A DNA stretch of 64,000 nucleotides from JBEKYD01 sp052148435 (GCA_052148435.1 JBKQIF010000022.1:10158-74157); one strand, 5' to 3'. Counted from the stretch's first letter, positions 45,357 to 54,563 are shown. Numbers and translations: made by a program. The notes: generated from the sequence alone by a model not told the origin.

Positions 45357-45428
45357 ATGCTCGGCTTAGGAGTGGTCGGAACCATTATTGTCATTGTGTT
45401 GGTTGTTTGGCTCATTCGCAGAGTGTGA
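45357..45428 (+). CDS. 23-residue single-pass membrane micro-protein
   Basis: MLGLGVVGTIIVIVLVVWLI plus a basic end (RRV): one continuous membrane helix with a positive C-terminal tag, the hallmark of bacterial membrane micro-proteins. A Shine-Dalgarno sequence (AAAGGA) is correctly placed 8 nt before ATG 45357, and a consensus sigma-54 promoter lies upstream, which together argue for real expression. It resembles short hydrophobic stress proteins such as the lmo0937-like group. Role unknown: perhaps a membrane-stress regulator. Confidence 0.65.
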   Translation: MLGLGVVGTIIVIVLVVWLIRRV

Positions 45429-45768
45429 ACGAGACCCGCAATCCGCTTTAAGATCACGAATGTGGGAACCGGGGTCCTGCGCCGGGTCTTTCGGCTGAGG
45501 CGACAACACGAGCGCCTGCGCCAGTGACCCGGGGCGGCCCGGGACGGAACGTTCCAGCCCGCCGGCAGCATCGATCCTGCCCACACCGTTATCACAGATT
45601 CGTCAAATTTTTATCTCCTTCATTCCAAGTAACTTACCGCCATCACCAACCTCAAACCCCGCCCTCCCCATGCAACTCTGAGGTGGGGCATGCTTTAGCT
45701 TGCCCTACACATTCTCAGTAGCGCCGGCGATCCATGTCGCCGGTGTCTCCAACTAAAAAGGATTCCGT
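45429..45768. other. non-coding gap after the micro-protein gene
   Basis: 340 nt without a believable gene. It contains two palindromes: GTGGGGCATGCTTTAGCTTG with CCCTAC (45683-45708), whose TTTAGC core recalls family A, and CGCCGGCGA-TCCATG-TCGCCGGTG (45722-45745), a strong hairpin 24 nt before the decayed gene at 45769. Confidence 0.5.
45683..45708. repeat. palindrome with family A-like layout
   Basis: GGGCA-T-GC-TTTA-GC-T-TGCCC: a near-perfect hairpin whose loop TTTA is the same as in the family A core, but with a different stem. It could be a related REP class. Only one copy was noticed in this window. Confidence 0.4.
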
Positions 45769-46074
45769 ATGTCAGACCAAACTAAAAAGCCGATTTCCGA
45801 AGCGCGCCTCGCTGCCAACCGGGCCAACGCCCAGAAAAGTACGGGGCCCAAGACCCCCGCAGGGAAGCTCCGTTCCGCCGCGAACGCCTGCCGGCACGGC
45901 TTCGCCGGCAACAATTTCGCCGCCATCCGCCTCGAAAATCCAGCCCGCCGTCAACCCCGAACCCCTCTGCACCCCCTTCGAGCTGAACCCCTTCGCCTTC
46001 CCCCACCCGAGCAAACCAACCGAACCCAATCAGCCGTTACCGAACGAACCCAACCAATCCGAGCAACCAATTGA
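45769..46074 (+). pseudogene. truncated/frameshifted member of a short acidobacterial protein family
   Basis: The first 48 or so residues (ISEARLAANRANAQKSTGPK, then TPAGKLRSAANACRHGFAGN) look like the conserved N-terminus of a family of unknown function that I associate with acidobacteria, where the protein normally continues with a longer helical part. Here the frame turns into proline- and arginine-rich sequence after about residue 57 and stops at 101. I infer a frameshift or internal deletion. The DNA that follows (45950-46200) is strikingly poor in G on the plus strand. Confidence 0.5.
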
Positions 46075-46238
46075 AAACACACCAGTTACATCACAGCCAA
46101 CCTCCCGCGAAACCCATCCCGCCCCCGCCGCTCCGGAACTGAGAACTGAGAACTGAAAACCACCAGTATCGAGAAACCGCTGCCACAACCCGAACCAATC
46201 CCGAGCTTCTGACGCGCTACGTGTCCCACTCTCGCTCG

Positions 46239-46967
46239 TCACCGTCGGCGCCCACGGGCTAACGGTGACAGGCCTGCAATCAAGTGCTGAAAATCGCGCG
46301 GTGGCTCGCAGTCGATCGGGATGCTCTCTCGTGAGCGCGGATGAACAAACTCAAGATGTACCGCGTGGAGAGCAACCCGGGCGATCAGCCGCTCGGAAGA
46401 TTCCGGCGGGTGATATTTCCGGTCGCCGATCACCGGATGGCCGATTGCCGCAAACTGCGCCCTGATCTGATTCTGCAATCCAGTCACCAGCGCAACCCGC
46501 GCCAGCGTCGCGCCGGGAAAAAGCCGCTCCACGGAATATCGAAGTTCAGCCCTAGCCGCTTCCGCGTCTCTCTCCGTGCGCAGCTCTTGAAACATTCCCA
46601 CGCGTCGAAAATGGTGGATGAGTGTTCCCTCGCTTGCATCGAGACGCCCGCGAAGAACCGCCAGGTACTGTCTCACTGGCGTATGGGCGAGGAACTGTCG
46701 AACCAGTATCTCCCGATCGCGCTCCGTCTTGGCGAAGAGCAGAATGCCCGAGGTGAAACGGTCGATGCGATGGACCACAAAGGCTCGCCGCCTCTTCAGC
46801 GCCAGTCTCGCGCCAACCAGAGACAGAGCGGACGGAGTATGTGAGCCTTGGATCGGCACAGCCGCCAGGCCCGCCGGTTTATCCAGCACCACCACCGCAT
46901 CGTCCTCGTAGAGCACCGGAAGCTCCCGTGAGAAGCGAGGCGGCCGCGACCGGCTGCTCATAGTCAC
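46239..46967 (-). CDS. RluA-family pseudouridine synthase
   Basis: A 242-residue enzyme that isomerises uridine in rRNA or tRNA. The catalytic motif appears as VHRIDRFTSGILLFAKT (about residue 66; usual HRLDxxTSG), with LDKPAGL near residue 30 and the C-terminal TGLQNQIRAQFAAIGHPVIG, then DRKY. It lacks an N-terminal S4 domain, like RluA and TruC. Start may be 46967 or the ATG two codons later. The target uridine cannot be assigned. Confidence 0.88.
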   Translation of the reverse strand: MTMSSRSRPPRFSRELPVLYEDDAVVVLDKPAGLAAVPIQGSHTPSALSLVGARLALKRRRAFVVHRIDRFTSGILLFAKTERDREILVRQFLAHTPVRQYLAVLRGRLDASEGTLIHHFRRVGMFQELRTERDAEAARAELRYSVERLFPGATLARVALVTGLQNQIRAQFAAIGHPVIGDRKYHPPESSERLIARVALHAVHLEFVHPRSRESIPIDCEPPRDFQHLIAGLSPLARGRRR

Positions 46968-47131
46968 CTTGAGAGGTTACCATGCGTTGTTCCCGCCCGT
47001 GGCGCGGGCCACGTCGGCTTTCGGGCCGAAGTTTGTGCCGAAACTCCCGGAAACCCCGCATGACACGGTGTCGCGCCGGTGATAGATTATCCCAAGGTGG
47101 TGGAGGGAGCTTGGCTGCTGTGTTGGCACGA

Positions 47132-50100
47132 ATGGGAACCGATGGGGCAGGGAAGGCGCGGCCGGGGCGCGCGGCACTGGCTGTTCTGGCCGGCTTGATC
47201 TTGCTCGGTTGTGCGGTCTCCGCCCAGGATGCCCGCTGGCGACAACTGACGCTGGCCGCGAGGCAGCTTTATAACGAGGGCAAACTCGAACAGGCGTTGC
47301 CGGTGGCGCAGGAATCGCTTCGCATTGCCGGGCCCACGTTCGGTCCCGAGAGCCGCCAGGTAGCCACCTCGCTAAACGATCTGGCGTTGGTGCTGGGGGA
47401 TCTGGACCGGTGGGCGGAAGCCGAACCCTTATACCGCCGTGCCCTGGCGATTAATGAAAAGATTCTGGGGCCACAGAATCCCGAAGTGGCTTCCAACCTG
47501 AACAATCTGGGGCTCCTCTATCTCAAAATGGGCCGCCTGCCGGAGGCGAGGGATCTGCTGACGCGCGCCCTCGCCATCCGTCAAAAGGCGGGCGGTCCGG
47601 ACAATGCCGAGATCGCCACCGACTGGGGCAACCTGGCCCAAATTTCCGAGGAGCAGGGTAAATATGCAGAGGCGGAGACGATGGAACGGCGCGCGCTCTC
47701 GATCGACGAAAAAGTCTTGGGGCCGGAAAGCGCCGGCGTGGCCACGGATGCCAACAATTTGGGCGAGGCCTGCTACCGCCAGGGCAAGTATGCCGAGGCC
47801 GAGCCTCTGTACATCAGGGCACTCTCGATCCACCTGAAATTGTTAGGCAAGGAACATCCTGCAGTGGCGATCGATCTGAATAACCTGGGCGCGCTCTATA
47901 CCGCCCAGGGAAGATATACGCTGGCGGAAGCCACTTACCGGCGCGGCCTCGCCATTGACGAAAAAGCGGCTGCCGGGAAGGGTCTTACGATTGCTTCGGA
48001 CCTGAATAATCTGGCCGCTCTTTTCGAGAAGCAAGCGCGGTACGCCGAAGCGGAACCCCTCTACCGCCGCGCACTGGCGATCTACGAAAAAGCGCTGGGG
48101 CCGGAACATCCGCAGGTGGCCAGGGTGCTGCACAACCTGGCGGAGCTGGATTACGCCGCGGGCCGTTATGACGAAGCGGAGACGGCCTACCGGCGCGCGC
48201 TGACGATTCGGGAAAAATCGCTCGGCCCGGGACACCCCTTAGTGGCGCTCACTTTGAGCGGCCTGGCGGTGCTCAAGAAGGATCAAGGCCAGTACCCGGA
48301 AGCGGAGGCCCTCTACCGGCGGGCGCTGGCGATTGACGAAAAGGCGCTCGGACCGGAAGATCCGCGGGTGGCGCGCATCCTCAGCGGCTTGGGGAATCTG
48401 TATATGGATGTGGTCCAGGTGCCCACCGCGAGGCCGTTGTTTGACCGGGCTCTGGCGATCGACGAAAAGAGCCTGGGCCCGAACCACCCGGTTGTGGCGG
48501 ACGACCTGAACAATCTGGCGTTCGTGGCCGACGCAGGCGGGCGGCCCGAGGAGGCCGCGCCGGTCTACGAGCGGGTGATCGCCATCAAGGAAAAGGCATT
48601 CGGGGCCACCAGCTACGGCCTGGTCGCCCCGCTGCTGGACCTGGGCAGCCTGCGCCAGCGCCAAGGCAAATTCGCGGACGCGGAGACGCTGGAGAAACGG
48701 GGCTTATCCATTCTGGAAGCCACGGCCGGCCCGGATCATTCGGACACGCGCGCAGCGGTGCTCGACTTAGCCATCACTTACTATGGATGGGGACGTACCC
48801 AGTTAGCCGCGACTTACTTCGACCGGGGTTTGGCGAGCTTGGCCAAACAAGTCGATTCCAGCTTCACTTATATGAGCGAACGGCAGCGGCTGCAGTTTCT
48901 GGGGACCGAGCCCGGGGCGTTCCCACTCCTGTTCAGCTTCGCCGTGGCCAATGCCGAGCGCGATCCGGCGTTGGCAGGCAAGGCGTACGACGCGCTGCTT
49001 TGGGAAAAAGGCCTGATCGCGTCCAACTCGGCGGCGCTGCGGGCAAAGATTTTGGACAGCGGCGATGGCCAAGCCGTGGACCTGTTCGACAAGCTCACGG
49101 CCAAGCGGGCTCAACTGGCCGAGCTGGCGTCGGCTCCGTCCGGGGATGCCGACTGGCGCAGGAACATGGCGCAGCTCGATCAGGAGTCAAACGCGATCGA
49201 AACGGACCTGGCGAAGCGTTCGGCCGCGCTGGCGGACGTGAAAGCGCTGGCACGGATCACCTGGCACGATGTGCAGAAGGCGCTGAAACCGGACGAGGCC
49301 GCCGTGGAATATGTCCGCTTCCCGGTGCACAATGGCGTCCGCTGGATCCACGCCGAGGCTTATGCCGCCGTGGTTCTGACGCCATCGGCCGCGCCTCGGA
49401 TGCTGTTGCTCGGCAACGCGCAGAAGCTCGAAGCCGATCCGGTGGCGGCTTACCGCGCGGAGGTGGCGCGCAGCCGGGGAGTCTCTGCCGCTCCTGCCGC
49501 GCGGCCGGACGCCGGCTCCGGCACCGGCGCGGCTTACGCCGCATTTTGGAAACCTCTCGAAGTGGCGCTGGGCGGCGCCAGGCGCGTGTACATCGCCGCC
49601 GATGGCATTCTCAACCAGGTTCCGATCGGCCTGTTCAGCGATCCGGCGGGAAAACTGTTGCTCGAAAAGTACGACTTGCGGCTGGTCAACAGCACCAAGG
49701 ATTTGCTGCGGACGCAGCGCGGCGGCGGCGGCAAGACGGCCGTCATCATGGGCAACCCGGCATTCGATCTGTCCGAAACGGCGCAACGCGAGGCCGTGTC
49801 GAAACTCAATGCGGGAGCCGCGATTTCCCGGGGGGCGGCATCCGCCCAAGCCAGCCCGGGCTCGCGCGGAGACGAGCGCGGCGCCGCTTTGCCGCCGCTC
49901 CCGGCCACCGAGGCCGAAGCGCAGGCTGTGGCTTTCTCCCTGAAGAACGCCGGATGGGACGTATCGCTGTATACCGGCAGCATGGCGCTGAAAGAGGTGC
50001 TGGGACGGCTGCGCAGCCCGCGCGTGGTGCATCTGGCGACGCATGGATTCTTTCTCCCCAATCCGGTTGCCGCGGTTCAGCCGGCAACGGGCGCGCAGCG

Positions 50101-50569
50101 CGTGGCGCAACCGTCCGGGCAAGCAGCGGTGCGCGATCCCATGCTGCGGTCGGGGCTGTTTTTCGCCGGAGCGGACCGCGTACGCGCGGGCGAGCCTCCG
50201 GCCGCCGGCCTTGAAGATGGCGTGCTGACGGCTTACGAGGCCACTCAACTCCACCTCCAAGGGACGGAACTGGTGGTCCTCAGCGCCTGCGAGACCGGCC
50301 TGGGACAGCAGGCCAACGGCGAAGGCGTTTTCGGGTTGCGCCGCGGGCTGCAGGAAGCCGGCGCCCAATCGGTGCTGATGAGCATGTGGCCGGTGCCGGA
50401 CCAGGAGACGCAGGAGTTGATGACGCTGTTTTATCGGCAATGGCTGGGCGGCCTCGACGCGCACGAAGCCCTGCGGCAGGCGCAACTGAAAGAACGCGAC
50501 ACGGTCCGCCAGCGCTACGGCCGCGACCTTCCCTATTACTGGGGTGCGTTTGTGCTCGTGGGGAGGTAG
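47132..50569 (+). CDS. TPR-CHAT protein, probable lipoprotein
   Basis: An about 1145-residue protein. A signal-like segment ends in the lipobox-like ILLGC (about residue 28). Residues 40-560 hold roughly eleven tetratricopeptide repeats with a 42-residue period of the kinesin-light-chain kind (AEPLYRRALAIxEKALGPEH). The C-terminus is a CHAT domain, a caspase-like peptidase fold, with catalytic His971 in HLATHGFF and Cys1053 in LSACETG, both intact. CHAT-TPR proteins may act as proteases triggered by the TPR part. The start is uncertain: GTG 47120 or TTG 47111 are possible, while upstream sequence is not protein-like. Confidence 0.85.
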   Translation: MGTDGAGKARPGRAALAVLAGLILLGCAVSAQDARWRQLTLAARQLYNEGKLEQALPVAQESLRIAGPTFGPESRQVATSLNDLALVLGDLDRWAEAEPLYRRALAINEKILGPQNPEVASNLNNLGLLYLKMGRLPEARDLLTRALAIRQKAGGPDNAEIATDWGNLAQISEEQGKYAEAETMERRALSIDEKVLGPESAGVATDANNLGEACYRQGKYAEAEPLYIRALSIHLKLLGKEHPAVAIDLNNLGALYTAQGRYTLAEATYRRGLAIDEKAAAGKGLTIASDLNNLAALFEKQARYAEAEPLYRRALAIYEKALGPEHPQVARVLHNLAELDYAAGRYDEAETAYRRALTIREKSLGPGHPLVALTLSGLAVLKKDQGQYPEAEALYRRALAIDEKALGPEDPRVARILSGLGNLYMDVVQVPTARPLFDRALAIDEKSLGPNHPVVADDLNNLAFVADAGGRPEEAAPVYERVIAIKEKAFGATSYGLVAPLLDLGSLRQRQGKFADAETLEKRGLSILEATAGPDHSDTRAAVLDLAITYYGWGRTQLAATYFDRGLASLAKQVDSSFTYMSERQRLQFLGTEPGAFPLLFSFAVANAERDPALAGKAYDALLWEKGLIASNSAALRAKILDSGDGQAVDLFDKLTAKRAQLAELASAPSGDADWRRNMAQLDQESNAIETDLAKRSAALADVKALARITWHDVQKALKPDEAAVEYVRFPVHNGVRWIHAEAYAAVVLTPSAAPRMLLLGNAQKLEADPVAAYRAEVARSRGVSAAPAARPDAGSGTGAAYAAFWKPLEVALGGARRVYIAADGILNQVPIGLFSDPAGKLLLEKYDLRLVNSTKDLLRTQRGGGGKTAVIMGNPAFDLSETAQREAVSKLNAGAAISRGAASAQASPGSRGDERGAALPPLPATEAEAQAVAFSLKNAGWDVSLYTGSMALKEVLGRLRSPRVVHLATHGFFLPNPVAAVQPATGAQRVAQPSGQAAVRDPMLRSGLFFAGADRVRAGEPPAAGLEDGVLTAYEATQLHLQGTELVVLSACETGLGQQANGEGVFGLRRGLQEAGAQSVLMSMWPVPDQETQELMTLFYRQWLGGLDAHEALRQAQLKERDTVRQRYGRDLPYYWGAFVLVGR

Positions 50570-50680
50570 CAAGCGCGGACCGTAATTGATTTCGATTATT
50601 GAGTCTCGGCGGCTTCCCGGTTACACTCGGCAGATCGATCCCGGAATTGGAGGTCCGAACCGATTCGGGAGACCTTCGCC

Positions 50681-51316
50681 ATGTCCAACATTCCCGTTCG
50701 CGCGTCCGGCGACAAGCCGCTCTATCTTCCCGGCGTGGAGAGTGGCCTCAAGCCAGGTCTCCACAAGGACCTGATCGATTCCGCCCGCGCCCGCGGCGCC
50801 GAGTACCCCAAAATCTGGGATTTGTTCGCGTTCCAGCCGTCGTTCACCGCTAGCCTCGCCCACTTCACCCACGGGGTGCTGCGGACGCCCGCCACCATCA
50901 GTCCGGCGATGCGCGAGCTGATCGCCGCCTGGACTTCGTTCCGGAACGAATGCCGCTTCTGCACCCGCGCCCACGCTGCCGCCGCTTCCGAACTGCTCGG
51001 CAGCGAAGAGCTTGTCCGGAGCGTAATGGACAACCTCGAAACCTCTCCCCTGGATGAGAAGGACAAGACGATGCTTCGCTTCGTCACGAAAATCACCAGC
51101 GACCTGCCGGCCGTTACCGCCGCCGATGTGGAGCGCGTGCGCGCCGCCGGATGGGACGACGAGGCGATCTACTACGCCATCACTACCTGCGCGCTCTTCA
51201 ACTTTTACAATCGCTGGATTACCGCCACCGGCGTCGCCGAGATGTCCGGGGAAGCTCACCGCCTGCAGGGGCGGCATCTGGCCCGGCACGGTTACGTTCG
51301 CAAGGAGACCGACTGA
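50681..51316 (+). CDS. AhpD-like / carboxymuconolactone-decarboxylase-family protein 1
   Basis: A 211-residue all-helical protein with the AhpD redox motif ECRFCTRAH (C-x2-C-x3-H, about residue 87), typical for peroxidase-related enzymes that reduce peroxides with thiols. It is longer at the N-terminus than the two following paralogues, which share less sequence with it than with each other. The ATG at 50681 is the only good start. Upstream (50592) lies a 10-nt word shared with the next gene. Peroxide defence is likely, not proven. Confidence 0.8.
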   Translation: MSNIPVRASGDKPLYLPGVESGLKPGLHKDLIDSARARGAEYPKIWDLFAFQPSFTASLAHFTHGVLRTPATISPAMRELIAAWTSFRNECRFCTRAHAAAASELLGSEELVRSVMDNLETSPLDEKDKTMLRFVTKITSDLPAVTAADVERVRAAGWDDEAIYYAITTCALFNFYNRWITATGVAEMSGEAHRLQGRHLARHGYVRKETD

Positions 51317-51462
51317 GCTGGTACCCGCCCTTCAGCCGGCCACGCAAGCGGCGGAGACTAGCGAAAGCATCGAACTTACTCCGTCATCGGCGATAGTATT
51401 TATCGATTATTGTCTTCCCATCCGAAGCCGGCTATTCTCGACTAAACGCGGGAAGCACACAG

Positions 51463-52032
51463 ATGGCTCACATACAGTTGCGAGAGAATCTGCCTGGCAT
51501 CCGAGGGTTGATGGTGTTCCGGCCGGAGACCGCCGAACCCCTCAACGAGCTCGCCGACATTCTTCTTCGCGGACCGAATACCCTGGCGCCGGGCGAGCGC
51601 GAGCTGATCGCGACCTTGGTATCGTCGCGGAACGATTGCTTCTTCTGCCAGAGGGTGCATGGAGCCGTAGCCGCATACCATCTTGGCAACAACGAGCAAC
51701 TCGTACTCGACGTCGAGAGCGACCCCGAACACGCCGCCGTCCCGGACAAGATGAAAGCTCTGCTCGCCATTGCCGGCAAAGTGCAGCGCGGCGGAAAGGA
51801 AGTAACGAGCGAAGACATCGCGCGCGCCCGGGAATGCGGCGCCAGCGACATGGAGATCCACGACACCGTGCTCATCGCGGCGGCTTTCTGCATGTTCAAT
51901 CGCTATGTCGACGGACTGGGGACCTGGGCCCCCACCGACCCCGACGTGTATCGGGAACGCGCGCCCATCACCGCCCGGGAAGGATACGCGAACTCGATTC
52001 ACCGGATCCTGGCCGAGCAACCGATCACATAA
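51463..52032 (+). CDS. AhpD-like peroxidase-family protein 2
   Basis: A 189-residue AhpD-like protein with DCFFCQRVHGA (C-x2-C-x3-H) near residue 63 and the helical pattern RELIATLVSSRNDC, KMKALLAIAGKVQRGGKEVT and EIHDTVLIAAAFCMFNRYVD. About half of its residues recur in the next gene, so the pair arose by tandem duplication. Distance to the next start: 12 nt, with a Shine-Dalgarno (AAAGGAG) between. Confidence 0.82.
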   Translation: MAHIQLRENLPGIRGLMVFRPETAEPLNELADILLRGPNTLAPGERELIATLVSSRNDCFFCQRVHGAVAAYHLGNNEQLVLDVESDPEHAAVPDKMKALLAIAGKVQRGGKEVTSEDIARARECGASDMEIHDTVLIAAAFCMFNRYVDGLGTWAPTDPDVYRERAPITAREGYANSIHRILAEQPIT

Positions 52033-52044
52033 AGGAGACCCGCC

Positions 52045-52620
52045 ATGCCGCATATTCAACTACAGACAGGTCTACCCGGAATACGAGGACTCTTCGCCTT
52101 CCGGCTCGACACCGCGCGCCCCCTAAGCCAGCTCGCACAGGTTCTGCTGCACGACTCGGGCACTCTCTCGCGCGCCGACCGGGAGCTGATTGCCACTTAC
52201 GTTTCCTCGCTGAACGACTGCTATTACTGCCAGACCTGTCACGGCGCACTCGCGGCCGAGCATCTGGAGGGCGACGCCGCGCTGGTAGAGCAGGTAAAGC
52301 GCGACCCCGAAAAGGCGCCCATTTCCGGTAAGCTCCGTGCGTTACTGGCCATCGCCGGCAAGGTGCAGCGCGGGGGCAAGAACGTAACGAGCGAAGATAT
52401 CGAGCGAGCGAGAAGCCAGGGCGCGACCGACCGGGAGATTCACGACACCGTGCTCATCGCGGCCGCCTTCTGCATGTATAACCGCTATGTCGACGGCCTG
52501 GCCACCTGGGCTCCCCGCGACGATGAGGAAGGTTATCGGCAAAGAGCCGCCACGGTCGCGGCCAATGGGTACATGAGACTGATCGAAGACATGCAGGCCG
52601 CCTCCGCCGCCAGGGAGTGA
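52045..52620 (+). CDS. AhpD-like peroxidase-family protein 3
   Basis: A 191-residue paralogue of the preceding gene: same order, DCYYCQTCHGA with a CxxC plus a third Cys (C-x2-C-x2-C-H), and EIHDTVLIAAAFCMYNRYVD. The extra Cys is absent in copy 2. AAAGGAG lies 8 nt before ATG 52045. Translational coupling to copy 2 is likely. The extra Cys could alter the redox chemistry. Confidence 0.82.
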   Translation: MPHIQLQTGLPGIRGLFAFRLDTARPLSQLAQVLLHDSGTLSRADRELIATYVSSLNDCYYCQTCHGALAAEHLEGDAALVEQVKRDPEKAPISGKLRALLAIAGKVQRGGKNVTSEDIERARSQGATDREIHDTVLIAAAFCMYNRYVDGLATWAPRDDEEGYRQRAATVAANGYMRLIEDMQAASAARE

Positions 52621-52662
52621 TCGCCCTCCAGGATCACCGGCCGACCGGTGTCCAACCGAGCG

Positions 52663-52713
52663 TACACGGTTGACGGTGCGCGATACCGTCGCCACGGAGA
52701 TGCCGGCATATCG
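52663..52713 (-). pseudogene. remnant of a LacI-family DNA-binding domain
   Basis: On the minus strand the short stretch YAGISVATVSRTVN fits the turn and recognition helix of a LacI-family regulator very well (AGVSxxTVSRxxN). A stop codon precedes it and nothing LacI-like follows, so it would be a fragment, left between the AhpD genes and the symporter. A lost LacI gene could once have controlled the catabolic island. The hit is only 14 residues long. Confidence 0.4.
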
Positions 52714-52806
52714 TTACAAGTGTTAGCATCCATTTTGGCAAAGGTTTTCCCAGATTGCCGGCGAGGAGCTTGGAATCCTTGCCAAACCCTCCGCCGTAGA
52801 ATCGCC

Positions 52807-54558
52807 GTGAGGGTGGTCCGCGTGCTCGCCATCGGGGCTGCCGCTCACGCCGATTTGACCGCCGCTCCAACGGGCAAGCCATCGCGGCTGCTGACGCTGG
52901 CGCCGGCCGATCTTTTTGTCATCTGCCTGTACTTCGCGCTGGTGTTGGGGATTGGCGTGTACCTGAAGCGCCGGGTTCGGGCCAGCGACGATTTTTTCTT
53001 TGCGGGTAAGGGCGTGGGCGCCTGGGTGGCCGGCCTGAGTTTCGTGGCGGCGAACCTGGGGACTCTGGAACTGCTGGGTTGGTCGGCCTCGGCGTATCAG
53101 TACGGCATGCTGGCCGCGCATTGGTATTGGATCGGAGCGGTTCCGGCGATGCTGTTCCTCGGCATCGTGATGATCCCTTTCTATTACGTATCGAAGGCGC
53201 ACTCCGTCCCCGGATATCTGAAGCTTCGCTACGGCGAGGGATCGCGGCTACTGTCGGCTTTGTCTTTCGCGGCCATGACGGTACTGATGAGCGGGATCAA
53301 CATGTTCTCGATGGCCATGGTGATGAAGGTCATTCTTGGCTGGGACATCAATTTCAGCATTCTGATTTCCACGCTGACGGTGGGAGTCTATGTGGCGCTC
53401 GGGGGCCTGCTTTCGGCCATCGTGAACGAAGTGGTTCAATTCGTCCTGATCTGGGCCGGAACCATTTCCATTCCCATTTTCGGTCTCATCGAAACAGGCG
53501 GCTGGAGCGGCATGCTGGCGCGCATCGCCAAACGGGTGCCGTTGCAGGACTACACCCACATGTGGCGGAACATGGGCAGGGCGGCGGACAACCCGATGGG
53601 CGTGCACTGGACGGGAATGGTGTTCGGCCTGGGCCTGATTGGCGCCTTCGGCTACTGGACCACCGACTTCCTGGTGGTGCAGCGGGTGATGGCCGCGCGG
53701 GATTTGAGGTCGGCGAAGATCGCCACCACGATTGGCGCCGCCTTCAAGATGCTGCTGCCGGCGATCGTCATTCTTCCCGGCTTGCTGGGGCTGGCCGTAT
53801 TGCCGATGAAGTTAACCGGCGAGACGGAGGCTCTCGCGACGGGCGGGCACAGCTTCAATGAAGTGATGCCGCTGATGATGGCGCGATATCTCGGCCCCGG
53901 CTTTCTGGGCATCGGCGTAACCGCTCTGATCGCCGGCTTCATGTCCGGGATGGCTGGGAATATCAGCGCCTTCGCCACGGTGTGGACCTACGACATTTAT
54001 CGCCCGGTGTTCAACCGCGCAGCCGGAGACGCAAAATGCCTCCGCATAGGGCGCTGGTGCACCATCATCGGCCTGGTGGGGAGCATTGGCGCCGCATACC
54101 TGGTGATGCAATTCGCCAGCATCATGGATTATGTGCAGGCGTTGCTCGGCTTCTTCATCATTCCTCTATTTGGCACGGTGATTATTGGGATGCTGTGGAG
54201 CCGCGCCACTCCCGCCGGAGGATTCTGGGGACTGTTATGCGGAACGCTATCGTCGATCCTGCTCTGGCTGGTGGTGAAATTCCATCCCGCGGCGCTGGCG
54301 GTTCTCGCCTTTTCCGCGGACGCCAAGCCGATGGCCGAGAACCTGTACCGATTCATCTGGTCCTGGCTGGTGTGCGTGATCGTGACCATTCTGGTCAGCC
54401 TCGCGACCAAGCCTAAACCGGCTTCGGAGCTGCAGGGCCTGGTATACGGCTTGTCCGTGCTGCCATCGGACGGGGCCATGCCCATTTATCGCCGGCCGAT
54501 CTTCCTAGCGGCGCTGGTTGCCGTAATCTTCGTCTGTTTGAATCTACTTTTCTGGTAA
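52807..54558 (+). CDS. sodium:solute symporter (SSS family)
   Basis: A polytopic inner-membrane transporter of about 583 residues with 13-14 hydrophobic helices. Family blocks are SDDFFFAGKGVGAWVAGLSF near the N-terminus, MNMFS-like SGINMFSMAMVM, GLGLIGAFGYWTTDFLVVQR and FMSGMAGNISAFATVWTYDI. The family carries sugars, inositol, amino acids or mono-acids with Na+. I use GTG 52807; GTG 52822 is also possible. It opens the plus-strand half of the catabolic island and precedes the methyltransferase gene by 5 nt. Confidence 0.88.
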   Translation: MRVVRVLAIGAAAHADLTAAPTGKPSRLLTLAPADLFVICLYFALVLGIGVYLKRRVRASDDFFFAGKGVGAWVAGLSFVAANLGTLELLGWSASAYQYGMLAAHWYWIGAVPAMLFLGIVMIPFYYVSKAHSVPGYLKLRYGEGSRLLSALSFAAMTVLMSGINMFSMAMVMKVILGWDINFSILISTLTVGVYVALGGLLSAIVNEVVQFVLIWAGTISIPIFGLIETGGWSGMLARIAKRVPLQDYTHMWRNMGRAADNPMGVHWTGMVFGLGLIGAFGYWTTDFLVVQRVMAARDLRSAKIATTIGAAFKMLLPAIVILPGLLGLAVLPMKLTGETEALATGGHSFNEVMPLMMARYLGPGFLGIGVTALIAGFMSGMAGNISAFATVWTYDIYRPVFNRAAGDAKCLRIGRWCTIIGLVGSIGAAYLVMQFASIMDYVQALLGFFIIPLFGTVIIGMLWSRATPAGGFWGLLCGTLSSILLWLVVKFHPAALAVLAFSADAKPMAENLYRFIWSWLVCVIVTILVSLATKPKPASELQGLVYGLSVLPSDGAMPIYRRPIFLAALVAVIFVCLNLLFW

Positions 54559-54563
54559 GGCAC

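Noticed and set aside
46982..47131. Upstream extension of the TPR-CHAT frame
   Set aside because: The residues are Arg/Gly/Ser-rich without any signal, and they overlap the region of the divergent RluA start.
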